Positions 17,104 to 26,446 are shown, numbered from the stretch's first letter. The stretch: DNA of 64,000 nt from Hyphomicrobiales bacterium (GCA_900469615.1 UBYA01000011.1:744001-808000); one strand, 5' to 3'. A program made the numbers and translations. The notes: a model not told the origin generated them from the sequence alone.

Positions 17104-18690
17104 ATGTCAATTATTGCCTCTCGCGCGAGGCTGCTCGGAACGGCTTTCGGTCTGGCACTTCTGTTCGGAACGTCGGTCGCCCAGGCGGAAACGCCGCCGA
17201 ATGTGCTCGTGGTCGCGCAGTCGATCGACGATGCCGTCAGCTTCGATCCGGCCGAAGGCTTCGAACTGACGACGGTCCAGTCGTTCAACAATCTCTACCA
17301 GCGTCTCGTCCAGTCGAACCGCGAAGACGGCACGAAGATCGAGCCGGCGCTTGCGGCGTCCTGGGCTGCCGGCAGCGATGGCCGCAGCCTGACCTTCGAG
17401 CTTGCCGACGCCAAGTTTTCCTCCGGCAATCCGGTTCGTCCCGAAGACGTGATCTTTTCGCTGACGCGCGCCGTCAAGCTCAACAAGTCTCCGGCCTTCA
17501 TCCTCAACGAGCTGGGCTGGAAGGCCGACAATGTCGATGCCGCCATTACCAAGGTCGACGACAAGCATGTGAAGCTCACCTGGCCGGCCGATGTCGGCTC
17601 CGGTTTCGCGCTGTCGCTGCTGACTGCGCCGATCGCCTCGGTCGTCGATGAAAAGACCGTCGAGCCCCAGGCGAAGGATGGCGATTTCGGCAATGGCTGG
17701 CTGAAGACGAACTCGGCCGGCAGCGGCGCCTACACGATCGCGACCTATACGCCGCACGAGGCGCTGGTGCTGCAGGCCAACGCCAATTCCGCCGACAAGC
17801 CGAAGCTCGACAGCGTCATCATCCGCAACGTCCCCGATGTCGGCGCGCGCCGCCTGCTCGTCGAGCAGGGCGATGCGGATATCGCACGCGGCCTTTCGGC
17901 CGACCAGATCGAGGCGCTGAAGACCAAGAGCGGCGTCAAGGTTCTCTCGGTGCCGTCCGCGCGCACCGACTATATCCTGCTCAACACCAAGGCCAATCCG
18001 ACGCTCGGCAATCCGGCCTTCTGGGAGGCGGCCCGCTATCTCGTCGACTATGACGGCATCGCCAAGAACCTGCTGCGCGGCCAGAGCACGGTGCACCAGG
18101 CCTTCCTGCCGGTCGGCTTCCCCGGCGCGCTGACGGATACGCCCTTCAAGCTCGATGTCGAGAAGGCGAAGAAGATCCTCGCCGATGCCGGCATCAAGAC
18201 GCCGTTCAAGGTCGAATTCATCGTCTTCAACGACCAGCCGTTCCTGTCGATCGCGCAGTCGCTGCAATCGACCTTTGCGCAGGCCGGCATCACGCTGGAC
18301 ATTCAGCCGGGCGTGGCAAGCGACATCTATGCCCGCGGCCGCTCCGGCAAGTTCGAGATGACGCTGCGCTACTGGATCCCGGATTATTTCGATCCTCACT
18401 CCAATGCCAGCGCTTTTGCCATCAACAAGGACAACTCCGCCAACACGGCTGCGAAATATGCCGGCTGGGTGATCCCCGAGCTCACCGACGAGACGCTCGC
18501 CGCCGTCAAGGAACAGGATGCCGCCAAGCGCGTCGCCCTCTATCAGGATCTGCAAAAGAAGATCCAGGCAAGCTCTCCCTTCATCTTTATGCTTCAAGGC
18601 AACGATCAGGTCGTGCTAAGCGACAAGGTGAAGAACTATACCCAGGGCCTGAATGCAGACCAGGTCTATTATGACAAGGTGGAGAAGTAA
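17104..18690 (+). CDS. ABC transporter substrate-binding protein, family 5 (peptide/nickel/opine type)
   Basis: A 528-residue periplasmic binding protein. Residues 1 to about 28 are a Sec signal peptide (basic start, LLGTAFGLALLFGTSVAQA, cleavage after AQA). The mature protein has the family-5 layout: FDPAEGFELTTVQSFNNLYQRL, the LTFELADAKFSSGNPVRPEDVIFSL core motif and a long C-terminal lobe. It delivers a peptide-like ligand to the permeases encoded next. The start follows AAGGGAGCTCACCC. The substrate cannot be inferred from this sequence; no catabolic genes are in the operon. Confidence 0.93.
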   Translation: MSIIASRARLLGTAFGLALLFGTSVAQAETPPNVLVVAQSIDDAVSFDPAEGFELTTVQSFNNLYQRLVQSNREDGTKIEPALAASWAAGSDGRSLTFELADAKFSSGNPVRPEDVIFSLTRAVKLNKSPAFILNELGWKADNVDAAITKVDDKHVKLTWPADVGSGFALSLLTAPIASVVDEKTVEPQAKDGDFGNGWLKTNSAGSGAYTIATYTPHEALVLQANANSADKPKLDSVIIRNVPDVGARRLLVEQGDADIARGLSADQIEALKTKSGVKVLSVPSARTDYILLNTKANPTLGNPAFWEAARYLVDYDGIAKNLLRGQSTVHQAFLPVGFPGALTDTPFKLDVEKAKKILADAGIKTPFKVEFIVFNDQPFLSIAQSLQSTFAQAGITLDIQPGVASDIYARGRSGKFEMTLRYWIPDYFDPHSNASAFAINKDNSANTAAKYAGWVIPELTDETLAAVKEQDAAKRVALYQDLQKKIQASSPFIFMLQGNDQVVLSDKVKNYTQGLNADQVYYDKVEK

Positions 18691-19773
18691 GTGCCGCAAG
18701 CGGCAAGCCAATCCGATGCCGAGATGACCAACTCCCGCCAGAAGACAGCCTGGCGGGAGTTGTCTTTCGTAAGGTCGTTTCTTTCGTGGGCGTGGTCTTT
18801 TGCGCTGACGCTCTTCGGGCTGGCGCTGGTGACTTTCGCGCTGACGCGCCTGTCGCCGATCGACCCCGCGCTGCAGATGGTCGGAGACCACGCCAGCCAA
18901 TCGACTTATGAGCAGGCCCGCGCCGAGCTCGGGCTCGATCAGCCTCTGCCGATGCAGTTCCTTCGCTATATCGAAACAGCCGCCTCGGGGAACTTCGGCC
19001 AGTCGACCTCGACCGGCCAGCCGGTGGCCAAGGATATCGCGCGCACGTTTCCAGCGACGATCGAGCTTGCGACGGCGGCGATCATCATGGGCTCCGTCAT
19101 CGGATTGGCGCTGGGCATTGCCGCCGCCATGCGGCAGGGGACATGGCTCGACGGCGCGGCGCGGCTTGTCTCGCTTTTCGGCTATTCCGTGCCGATCTTC
19201 TGGCTCGGCCTGCTGATGCTGCTCTTCTTCTATGCGCGGCTGCATTGGGCACCGGGACCGGGACGCGCGGATGTGGTCTTTCAATATACCGTCAAGTCCG
19301 TTACCGGCTTTGCGCTGATCGATGCGTGGCTCTCCGGCAAGCAAGGGGCGTTTCGCGACGCGCTGGCGCATCTGGCGCTCCCGGCGGCCGTGCTTGCCTT
19401 TTACGCGCTCGCGGCCATCTCGCGGCTTACGCGGGCTTCGATCCTGACGGAACTCGGTCAGGAATACGTGACGACCGCCCGGGCCAAGGGAGCCAGCCTG
19501 TCCCGCATCGTCTTTACGCATATCATGCCGAACATATCCGGGACGCTTCTGATCGTGATCGCCCTTTCCTATGCCAGCCTGCTCGAAGGCGCCGTGCTCA
19601 CCGAAACCGTATTCGCCTGGCCCGGCATCGGCCGCTATCTGACGACGGCGATGTTTGCCGGCGACATGCCGGCGATCCTCGGAGCGACCCTTGTGGTCGG
19701 CGCATCCTTCGTGCTCCTGAATGCCTTGACCGATCTCGGCGTCGCGCGGCTTGAGGCGGGGAAGAAGCGGTGA
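18691..19773 (+). CDS. ABC transporter permease (DppB type)
   Basis: A 360-residue inner-membrane permease with about six transmembrane segments and the DppB/OppB pattern: first helix FALTLFGLALVTFALTRLSPIDPA, then the EAA-type cytoplasmic loop EYVTTARAKGASLSRIVFTHIMPN that contacts the ATPase. The GTG at 18691 directly follows the binding-protein stop and has GGAG six bases upstream; an alternative ATG is at 18724. A strong hairpin lies in this N-terminal part (see 18729-18762), so a later start such as TTG 18760 cannot be excluded. Confidence 0.92.
   Translation: MPQAASQSDAEMTNSRQKTAWRELSFVRSFLSWAWSFALTLFGLALVTFALTRLSPIDPALQMVGDHASQSTYEQARAELGLDQPLPMQFLRYIETAASGNFGQSTSTGQPVAKDIARTFPATIELATAAIIMGSVIGLALGIAAAMRQGTWLDGAARLVSLFGYSVPIFWLGLLMLLFFYARLHWAPGPGRADVVFQYTVKSVTGFALIDAWLSGKQGAFRDALAHLALPAAVLAFYALAAISRLTRASILTELGQEYVTTARAKGASLSRIVFTHIMPNISGTLLIVIALSYASLLEGAVLTETVFAWPGIGRYLTTAMFAGDMPAILGATLVVGASFVLLNALTDLGVARLEAGKKR
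18729..18762 (+). terminator. Strong hairpin between binding-protein and permease genes (attenuator or mRNA stabiliser)
   Basis: CAACTCCCGCCAG (18729-18741), an 8-base loop, and CTGGCGGGAGTTG (18750-18762) form a perfect 13-bp stem followed by TCTTTCGT. It lies 39 bases after the binding-protein stop, inside the first codons of the permease frame. Such structures after binding-protein genes commonly protect or partially terminate the transcript so that the binding protein is made in excess. A smaller TGCCGC/GCGGCA stem lies at about 18692-18705. Confidence 0.65.
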
Positions 19774-20627
19774 GCGCCATCGTTCAGCATCCGCTCGACG
19801 GACCGTCTTTCCTGCGGCGTCTCCTGCGCTCTCCCTCCGCGGCCATCGGCAGCGCGGTCGTCGTATTCATCCTTGCCGTCGCGCTGCTTGCGCCGTTGAT
19901 TGCGCCATACGATCCCAATCTGCAGGAGACGGCCAACCGGCTGATGCCGCCGAGCGGCGCCCACTGGTTCGGCACGGACGGCTTCGGCCGCGATCTGCTG
20001 TCGCGCATGATCTACGGCGCGCGCCCGACCCTGCTCCTGTTGCTGTTCGTCGTTCTCCTCATGGCTCCGCTCGGTATCGTCGTCGGCATTCTCGCCGGCT
20101 TTTTCGGCGGGTTCACCGAGCGCGTCCTGATGCGCGTCACCGATGTCGTCATGTCCTTCCCGAGGCTGCTGCTGGCCTTTGCCTTCGTCGCGATCATGGG
20201 GCCCGGGTTGGTCAACGGCGCGCTGGCGCTCTCCCTGACGAGCTGGCCCGCCTATGCGCGCCAGGCGCGTGTGGAGACGGCAGCGCTGCGCCGGAGCGAT
20301 TATCTGGCCGCTGCCGAAATGGTCGGCATCAGGGGTGTCCGGCTGCTTTACGGGCATGTGCTGCCCCTGGTGCTTCCATCGGCGATCATTCGCCTGGCGC
20401 TCGATCTCTCGGGCATCATTCTTGCCGCGGCAGGGCTTGGCTTTCTCGGCCTGGGCGTTCGCCCGCCGACCGCCGAATGGGGGGCTATGGTCTCGGAAGG
20501 CACGCAGGTCATCTTCGATCAATGGTGGGTGGCGGCCGTGCCCGGTTTTGCCATTCTCATCACTTCGCTCGCCTTCAACCTTCTGGCTGACGGCCTGCGC
20601 GACATACTGGACCCGCGTCATGGCTGA
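19770..20627 (+). CDS. ABC transporter permease (DppC type)
   Basis: A 285-residue permease with the OppC/DppC layout: an N-terminal membrane helix (AIGSAVVVFILAVALLAPLIAPYDP), the motif HWFGTDGFGRDLLSRMIYGARPTL, and the EAA loop SDYLAAAEMVGIRGVRLLYGHVLP. It pairs with the DppB-like permease. The GTG start at 19770 overlaps the previous stop by four bases (GTGA). It overlaps the following ATPase gene by eight bases. Confidence 0.93.
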   Translation: MSAIVQHPLDGPSFLRRLLRSPSAAIGSAVVVFILAVALLAPLIAPYDPNLQETANRLMPPSGAHWFGTDGFGRDLLSRMIYGARPTLLLLLFVVLLMAPLGIVVGILAGFFGGFTERVLMRVTDVVMSFPRLLLAFAFVAIMGPGLVNGALALSLTSWPAYARQARVETAALRRSDYLAAAEMVGIRGVRLLYGHVLPLVLPSAIIRLALDLSGIILAAAGLGFLGLGVRPPTAEWGAMVSEGTQVIFDQWWVAAVPGFAILITSLAFNLLADGLRDILDPRHG

Positions 20628-21444
20628 GCCGCTGCTATCCGTTCAGGACCTGTCGGTTTCCTTTCCCTCCGCGGCGGACATGGTGCGCGTCGTCGACGGC
20701 ATCGGCTTTTCGGTCGATCGCGAGATCGTCGCGCTGGTCGGCGAATCCGGTTCCGGCAAGTCGATGACCGGGCGGGCGATCATGGGATTGCTGCCGCGTC
20801 ATGCGCAGGTGCGGGCGGCGCGTCTGTCCTTCGAAGGCCAAGACCTTCTCTCCCTGCCATCCTCCGGCTGGAACAGGCTTCGGGGCAACGATATCGGCCT
20901 CGTCCTGCAGGATCCGAAATATTCGCTCAATCCCGCACACAAGGTCGGGCGGCAGGTCGAGGAGACATTGCTGCTGCATACGCGCCTTTCGGCCGCCGAG
21001 CGGCGCGAGCGCGCGCTCGACATGCTTCACAGGGTCGGCCTTCCCGATCCCAAGCGGGTCTATTCGAGCTATCCTGCCACACTGTCGGGCGGCATGGGAC
21101 AGCGCGTGATGATCGCGGCGATGCTGATCAACCGTCCGAAGCTGCTGATCGCCGATGAGCCGACATCCGCGCTCGACCGCGAGCTTCAGAGCCAGATCTT
21201 GACGTTGTTGCGCTCGCTGACGGAGGAGTTCGGCATGGGCCTGCTGCTCATCAGCCACGATTTGCAGCAGATGGCACAATTTGCCGATCGGGCGATCGTC
21301 ATGCGTGGCGGCCGGATCGAGGAGGAGCTGGCTTCGGCCGATCTTGCCGGTGCGCAATCCGCCTATACGCGTGCCCTGTGGGCGGCAAGGCCGTCGGCGA
21401 AGACCTACGGCACCCGTTTGCCCGTTTATGGAGCCGATACATGA
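20620..21444 (+). CDS. ABC transporter ATP-binding protein (DppD type)
   Basis: A 274-residue ATPase with Walker A GESGSGKS, Q-loop VLQDPKYSLNP, signature LSGGMGQRVMIA, Walker B LLIADEPTSALD and the H-loop SHD. It is shorter than typical DppD (about 320), lacking the iron-sulfur/C-terminal zinc-finger extension. ATG 20620 is chosen for the start of the domain (MAEPLLSVQDLSV) and lies inside the end of the permease gene. Overlaps the next ATPase gene by ATGA. Confidence 0.93.
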   Translation: MAEPLLSVQDLSVSFPSAADMVRVVDGIGFSVDREIVALVGESGSGKSMTGRAIMGLLPRHAQVRAARLSFEGQDLLSLPSSGWNRLRGNDIGLVLQDPKYSLNPAHKVGRQVEETLLLHTRLSAAERRERALDMLHRVGLPDPKRVYSSYPATLSGGMGQRVMIAAMLINRPKLLIADEPTSALDRELQSQILTLLRSLTEEFGMGLLLISHDLQQMAQFADRAIVMRGGRIEEELASADLAGAQSAYTRALWAARPSAKTYGTRLPVYGADT

Positions 21445-22145
21445 GCGCGCTTTCGGTTTCCGATCTCTCCATTACCTTTTCCGGCGCCAGGAAGACATTT
21501 ACGGCCGTGCGCGGCGTCAGCTTCGATGTGGCGGGCGGCGAGACATTCGGTCTCATCGGCCCTTCCGGCTGCGGCAAGACCACGGTGCTGCGCGCCATCG
21601 GCGGGCTGAACGTCCATTGGCAGGGCGGCATTTCCGTTTTCAACGAGCCGCTCCAGCCGGGCAGGAAGATTTCAGGCCGGCTGCGCGACAATATCCAGAT
21701 GGTGTTTCAGGATCCCTATTCCTCGCTGCATCCGCGTCACACGATCGCCCGCATTCTCGGCGAGCCCCTGTCCTTGCGCGGCGCGAAGGACGTTGAAGCG
21801 CAGGTGCGGACGGCTCTCGATCAGGTCGGTCTGCCGGCGGCAACAAGCCAGCGTTATCCGCATCAGCTCTCCGGCGGGCAGCGGCAGCGCGTGGCCATTG
21901 CGCGCGCGCTGCTGCTGCGCCCGAAGCTGCTGCTGCTCGACGAGCCGACCTCGGCCCTCGATGTTTCGGTGCAGGCGGGGATTCTCAACCTTCTCAACGA
22001 CTTGAAGGCGGCGCATGGAATGACGTTCGTGCTTGTGAGCCATGATCCCGGCGTCGTCGCCCATATGTGCGATCGCGCCGCGATCATGGGCGGCGGCGTC
22101 ATTACGCGGATCATGGATCGTGCCGACTTATCGAAGGACGGCTAA
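21441..22145 (+). CDS. ABC transporter ATP-binding protein (DppF type)
   Basis: A 234-residue ATPase with Walker A GPSGCGKT, Q-loop FQDPYSSLHPRHT (the DppF-type sequence), signature LSGGQRQRVAIARALLLRPKLLLLDEPTSALD and an H-loop SHD. Shorter than usual DppF because the C-terminal oligopeptide domain is missing. It is the last gene of the importer operon, translationally coupled to the previous gene. About 216 bases of non-coding sequence follow before cfa. Confidence 0.93.
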   Translation: MSALSVSDLSITFSGARKTFTAVRGVSFDVAGGETFGLIGPSGCGKTTVLRAIGGLNVHWQGGISVFNEPLQPGRKISGRLRDNIQMVFQDPYSSLHPRHTIARILGEPLSLRGAKDVEAQVRTALDQVGLPAATSQRYPHQLSGGQRQRVAIARALLLRPKLLLLDEPTSALDVSVQAGILNLLNDLKAAHGMTFVLVSHDPGVVAHMCDRAAIMGGGVITRIMDRADLSKDG

Positions 22146-22361
22146 GGCGCAAAGCTCCGCCGTCGAGCGGTTTTGGAGATGACGATGCAACCGAATCGGG
22201 TATCGTCGTCACCAAGCCGCCGCAACCTTGATGTCGCAAATGATCTGGATATTCTATCGAATTAAGTAGTACGCTTTTCATATCAAGATACCGGCGCGGG
22301 ATGCCCGGTCGCCGTCGGGCCGCGGATCCCCCCGCAAGGAAACGATAAACAGGTAGTCGTC

Positions 22362-23702
22362 ATGTTCCTAGAAGCAGCTTTGTCCCGCCTGATCAAAATC
22401 GGAACGCTCACGGTCACTTTTCCCGATGGTTCCACACGCGACTTCGGTACGGGGTCGGAGCCGCGGGCGACGATGAAAATAAAAACCGAGCGCGCGAAAC
22501 GCCGCCTCTTTCTCAACCCGGCTCTGGCGCTTGGCGAAGCCTATATGGACGGCGACGTCGAACCGGCCTCCGGCGATCTTTTTCAAATGATGGATTTTCT
22601 CGTCCTGAACCTGATGGAGGGCGGGCACCATCCTTTCGAGAAGCTGATGGACAAGGTCCGCTGGCTGCGCCGGAATTTCGATCAGCTGAATTTTGCCGGG
22701 CGCTCGAAGCGTAACGTTGCCCATCACTATGATCTCGATGCCCGGCTCTATTCGCTGATGCTGGATGAGGACCGGCAGTATTCCTGCGCCTATTTCCCCG
22801 TCGGCGACGAGACGCTCGAAGAGGCGCAGGTCAAGAAGAAGCGGCATATCGCATCGAAGCTGATGCTCGATCGCCCCGGCCTGGAGGTTCTGGATATCGG
22901 CTGCGGATGGGGCGGGATGGCTCTCTATCTGGCCAGGGAATTCGGAGCGCGGGTGACGGGCCTGACCCTTTCGGAAGAGCAGCTGCTGGCCGCGAAGGCC
23001 CGTGCGAAGGACGCGGGTCTGGAGCATATGGTGACGTTCGAGCTGCTGGACTACCGCTCCTGGACGCGCCCGGTCGATCGCATCGTCTCGGTCGGCATGT
23101 TCGAACATGTGGGCATCAACCACTACAAGACCTTCTTCGACAAGATTCGCGCCGTGCTCAAGGAGGATGGCGTTGCGCTGATCCACGCGATCGGCCGGGC
23201 CGACGGGCCGGGCAGCACCAATCCGTGGATTGCGAAATATATCTTCCCCGGCGGTTATTCGCCGGCCGTCTCCGAGGTCATGTCCGTGGTTGAAAAGTCC
23301 GGCCTTTGGACGACCGACATCGAGATCCTGCGGCTCCACTATGCCAAGACCCTCGAGCAGTGGCGGGATCGCTTCATGAAGAACAGAAGCACGTTGGCCA
23401 CGCTCTATGACGAGCGGTTCTGCCGGATGTTCGAGTTCTATCTGATCGGATCCGAACTCGCGTTTCGTCGCATGGGCCACATGAACTGGCAGCTGCAACT
23501 GACGAAGGATGTCTCCGCTCTTCCGCTGGCGCGCGACTACATGGTCGATATAGAGCGGGCGCGGGCTGCTGTCGCCGAACAAGGGAAAGCGCAGCCCATC
23601 GAGGCCGCGAGCGCGCGTGCGAGGCGCGATCTGACCTTGCATGACGAGCGCAAGCCCCGTCAGCAAAATCAATCCGGCGCCGAGTCTTCGAGAAATCTCT
23701 GA
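22362..23702 (+). CDS. cfa: Cyclopropane-fatty-acyl-phospholipid synthase
   Basis: A 446-residue SAM-dependent synthase that methylenates unsaturated acyl chains of membrane lipids. The N-terminal about 120 residues form the lipid-binding domain; then HHYDLDARLYSLMLDEDRQYSCAYF, and the SAM motif VLDIGCGWGGMALYLA (D178). FEHVGINHYKTFF is the segment with the family catalytic Glu/His and bicarbonate-site residues. The 45-residue Ala/Arg/Gln tail is not conserved. It stands alone, converging on catA, with A/T-rich promoter-like sequence upstream (about 22245-22285). Confidence 0.94.
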   Translation: MFLEAALSRLIKIGTLTVTFPDGSTRDFGTGSEPRATMKIKTERAKRRLFLNPALALGEAYMDGDVEPASGDLFQMMDFLVLNLMEGGHHPFEKLMDKVRWLRRNFDQLNFAGRSKRNVAHHYDLDARLYSLMLDEDRQYSCAYFPVGDETLEEAQVKKKRHIASKLMLDRPGLEVLDIGCGWGGMALYLAREFGARVTGLTLSEEQLLAAKARAKDAGLEHMVTFELLDYRSWTRPVDRIVSVGMFEHVGINHYKTFFDKIRAVLKEDGVALIHAIGRADGPGSTNPWIAKYIFPGGYSPAVSEVMSVVEKSGLWTTDIEILRLHYAKTLEQWRDRFMKNRSTLATLYDERFCRMFEFYLIGSELAFRRMGHMNWQLQLTKDVSALPLARDYMVDIERARAAVAEQGKAQPIEAASARARRDLTLHDERKPRQQNQSGAESSRNL

Positions 23703-23718
23703 AGACTGCCTGCCGCTG

Positions 23719-23746
23719 CCGCCTTGTAAATAGAAGCAAGGCGGCG
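23719..23746. terminator. Bidirectional hairpin between cfa and catA
   Basis: GCCGCCTTG (23719-23727), a 10-base loop, and CAAGGCGGC (23738-23746) form a perfect 9-bp stem in the 71 bases between the convergent genes. A second small stem, GGCCC/GGGCC around CTTC, follows at about 23747-23760. Together they probably terminate transcription from both sides. Confidence 0.6.
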
Positions 23747-23773
23747 GCCCCTTCGGGCCACCGCGTCAATCCA

Positions 23774-24712
23774 TTACGCCGCGGCGCGCTTGCGCTGTTC
23801 GTTGACCTGATTGTCGACGCCGTTGACAAGGGCGGTCAGATGGAAATCGAACTCGATCTCCGCAAACGGGCCGCTGAGATTGTTTGCCTTGATGCTCGCC
23901 TCGTCGCTCCGTTCCGTGACGGCCGGAACGAGGCCATCCCGGGTGGCATAGGCGAAATCGTCGTTCACGAGCGGATCGCCGGCGATATTGATCTGGGTCG
24001 TCAGCTTGCGATGATTGTCCGCACCGATAAAGAAGTGGATATGCGCGGGCCGCTGGCCGTGACGCCCAAGGGCCGACAGGAGCTTTTCGGTGGGGCTGCC
24101 CGGTGGAACGCCGTAGCCGTGCGGCACGATGCTCTGGAACTTGTAACAGCCGTCGGCGTCGGCAATGATCGTGCGGCGCATGTTGAACGGCGCCTGTTTT
24201 CCAGTGGGGTCGAAATGGGAATAAAACCCGCGCGTATCACAGTGCCAGACCTCGACGGATGCGCCGGGCAGCGGCTTGCCGTCGGCGCCGTAGACGGTGC
24301 CGTGCATGATGAGCGTATGGCCGTTGGCGTCGGTGCCGTCGTCGAGGCGGTCAAAGCCGTGTGACACCGGCGCTCCGGCCACATAGAGCGGGCCTTCGAT
24401 CGTGCGCGGCGTCTCGCTCTTTATGCCAAGCGCCTCGTCGATGGCGTCGAGCCGCTCGTCGAGGAAATGGTCGAGCCCGAGGCCGGGCGAGATGAGGCCC
24501 GCCTGTCCGGCGGTGCCGAGTTCGTTGAGCCACGCGATAGCGGTCCAATATTCGTCGGGGGTGACGTCGAGATCGTCTATGGCCTTGAACAGGTCGGACA
24601 TCAGCCGGTGGATGACCTGCTTGACGCGCGGATTGCCGCCGTCATTGGTCAGGCCGCTGAGAACCTTCAGGAAATCCTGCACGTCGGGTCTGTCAAAAAT
24701 CCTCACGCTCAT
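23774..24712 (-). CDS. catA: Catechol 1,2-dioxygenase
   Basis: A 312-residue intradiol dioxygenase that cleaves catechol to cis,cis-muconate. The N-terminal helical dimerisation domain covers residues about 1-100. The non-haem Fe(III) ligands are all present: Y164 (RGFYSHF), Y200 (PHGYGVPP), H224 and H226 (RPAHIHFF). RTIEGPLYVAGAP and DFAYATRDGL are characteristic of the CatA rather than the hydroxyquinol subgroup. It is the last gene of catBCA, 82 bases after catC. Confidence 0.95.
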   Translation of the reverse strand: MSVRIFDRPDVQDFLKVLSGLTNDGGNPRVKQVIHRLMSDLFKAIDDLDVTPDEYWTAIAWLNELGTAGQAGLISPGLGLDHFLDERLDAIDEALGIKSETPRTIEGPLYVAGAPVSHGFDRLDDGTDANGHTLIMHGTVYGADGKPLPGASVEVWHCDTRGFYSHFDPTGKQAPFNMRRTIIADADGCYKFQSIVPHGYGVPPGSPTEKLLSALGRHGQRPAHIHFFIGADNHRKLTTQINIAGDPLVNDDFAYATRDGLVPAVTERSDEASIKANNLSGPFAEIEFDFHLTALVNGVDNQVNEQRKRAAA

Positions 24713-24794
24713 GTCTTACTCCTCCTCTTTCCGATCGTTGCGAAAGCCGCTTCGAAAACCTCGCCCTTAGCAAGGGTTCTTGCGTGCCGTCGCC

Positions 24795-25085
24795 TCAGGT
24801 GTCGTCGTCGCGTATCGACGACGGGTGCCGCAAAAGCGGCGTGACTTTGATGGTCATGAATTTGAACAGCGGCAGCCCCGTCAGGATCGCGTGCAGCTCT
24901 TCGTTGTCCTTCACATCGAAAATGCTGTAATTCGCGTATTCACCGGCAAGTCTCCATATGTGCCGCCATTTTCCGCTGCGCTGCAGCTCCTGCGAATAGG
25001 CCTTTTCCCGGGCGATGATCTCGCTTGCTTCCGCCTGCGGCAGATCGCGGGGGATGCTGACGTCCATTCGAACGTGAAAAAGCAT
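24795..25085 (-). CDS. catC: Muconolactone delta-isomerase
   Basis: A 96-residue protein, the usual CatC size. It has MLFHVRMDVSIPRDLP, the helix EKAYSQELQRSGKWRHIWRLAGEYANYSIFDV and the end LPLFKFMTIKVTPLLRHPSS typical of the decameric ferredoxin-like muconolactone isomerase. It converts muconolactone to 3-oxoadipate enol-lactone. It lies 12 bases after catB. The next enzymes, 3-oxoadipate enol-lactonase and CoA transferase, are not in the window. Confidence 0.95.
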   Translation of the reverse strand: MLFHVRMDVSIPRDLPQAEASEIIAREKAYSQELQRSGKWRHIWRLAGEYANYSIFDVKDNEELHAILTGLPLFKFMTIKVTPLLRHPSSIRDDDT

Positions 25086-25097
25086 GGTCGTGCTCCT

Positions 25098-26279
25098 CTA
25101 CCTGGCGACGCTCACGGTTTTGCGCGGTCCGTCGCGCAGGAAGAATTTCACCCGGTCGTCGTCCAGCGCGATGCCGAGGCCCGGTCCATCGGGAACGCTC
25201 AGCTCGAAGTCGTCGTACGTCAGCGGGTTCGCGAGAATTTCCTCGGTCAGCAGCAGCGGCCCGAAGAGTTCCGTTCCCCATTGCAGGTTGGCGAAGGTGG
25301 AAAAGGCATGGGCCGATGCGGCGGTACCGACGGCGCCTTCGAGCATGGTGCCGCCATAGAGTTCGATGCCGGCGGCATCGGCGATCGCCGCGACGCGCTG
25401 GGCATTGAAGAGGCCGCCGCTCTGCTCGATCTTGATTGCGAAGACATCCGCGCCGCTGACCTTCGCAAGCTCGAAGGCGGTTTCCGGACCATGCAAGGAT
25501 TCATCGGCCATGAGGGCGATGGGGAAGCGACGCACGAGCCGCGCCAGCGCGGCCGCCGACGCGACGGGCTGTTCCACCAGCTCGCAGCCCGCATCGGCAA
25601 GCGCGGCCATGCCGTAGGCCGCTTCGGTTTCGCTCCAGGCCATGTTGACGTCAACGCGAACCGCGCCGCGTTCGCCGAGCGCGCGTTTGATCGCGGCGAC
25701 GTGCGCCACGTCCTCACGCGGCGTTCTGGCGCCGATTTTCAGCTTGAAGATCCTGTGGCGACGAAGATCGAGCATCTTCTCCGCCTCGGCGATATCCGTC
25801 GCCGTATCGCCGGAGGCCAGCGTCCACGCCACCGCCAGCCGGCCGCGCACACGCCCGCCCAGAAGTTCGCTGACGGGCAGGCCAAGGCGCTTGCCGTGCG
25901 CATCGAGCAACGCCGTCTCCACGGCGCATTTGGCAAAGCGGTTTTCCTTGATCCTCTTGCCGATGCGCGCCATCAGGAGCTGGATGCGGGTTGCGTCCTG
26001 CCCGATCATCGCCGGCTGGAAATAGTTGTCTATCGCGAGCTTCATGCCCTCCGGGCTTTCTCCGCCATAGGAGAGCCCACCGATCGTCGTTGCCTCGCCG
26101 ATGCCGACGATGCCGTCGCTGCAGTGAATTTTGACCAGCATCAGGGTCTGGCCGTTCATCGTCGCGACGGAGAGCTTGTGTGGCCGGATGGTCGGCAAAT
26201 CCACGAGCAGGGTTTCAACCCGGTCGATGACGGGGGTGGTCGCGGTATTCGGCGCAATGGGTGCGAAGGTCGTGTTCAT
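25098..26279 (-). CDS. catB: Muconate cycloisomerase
   Basis: A 393-residue enolase-superfamily enzyme that lactonises cis,cis-muconate. The N-terminal capping domain (residues about 15-140) precedes the barrel: KLKIGA (catalytic Lys pair KxK at FKLKIG), VDVNMAW metal Asp, ELVEQPV metal Glu, LMADESLHG metal Asp and FAIKIEQSGG Lys. ATG 26279 (MNTTFAPIAPN) is preferred over the longer open frame because that extension covers the catR/catB control region. First gene of catBCA, divergent from catR. Confidence 0.95.
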   Translation of the reverse strand: MNTTFAPIAPNTATTPVIDRVETLLVDLPTIRPHKLSVATMNGQTLMLVKIHCSDGIVGIGEATTIGGLSYGGESPEGMKLAIDNYFQPAMIGQDATRIQLLMARIGKRIKENRFAKCAVETALLDAHGKRLGLPVSELLGGRVRGRLAVAWTLASGDTATDIAEAEKMLDLRRHRIFKLKIGARTPREDVAHVAAIKRALGERGAVRVDVNMAWSETEAAYGMAALADAGCELVEQPVASAAALARLVRRFPIALMADESLHGPETAFELAKVSGADVFAIKIEQSGGLFNAQRVAAIADAAGIELYGGTMLEGAVGTAASAHAFSTFANLQWGTELFGPLLLTEEILANPLTYDDFELSVPDGPGLGIALDDDRVKFFLRDGPRKTVSVAR

Positions 26280-26336
26280 GGCTGAACTGTGCGACGGGCG
26301 AGGGGCACACGTCCAACACCATTTGCATCTCAAACG

Positions 26337-26351
26337 ATACCTTTATGGTAT
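26337..26351. promoter_or_regulatory. LysR-type (CatR) operator between catB and catR
   Basis: ATACCTTTATGGTAT is a perfect ATACC/GGTAT inverted repeat around five bases, with the T-N11-A shape of LysR recognition sites. It lies 58 bases upstream of catB and 96 bases upstream of catR, where CatR would bind to activate catBCA in the presence of cis,cis-muconate. Binding is inferred from form and position. Confidence 0.65.
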
Positions 26352-26446
26352 GATCGGCAGAAAAATGATAATGGCTATGGACTTGGTGCATCGCAATATA
26401 TCATGGAATGATGTCAAGCGGTTTGCCCACCGATGGGATTTGCAAG

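Noticed and set aside
17107..18597. A 496-codon minus-strand frame opposite the family-5 binding protein
   Set aside because: Antisense shadow; the plus strand has the signal peptide, domain motifs and ribosome site.
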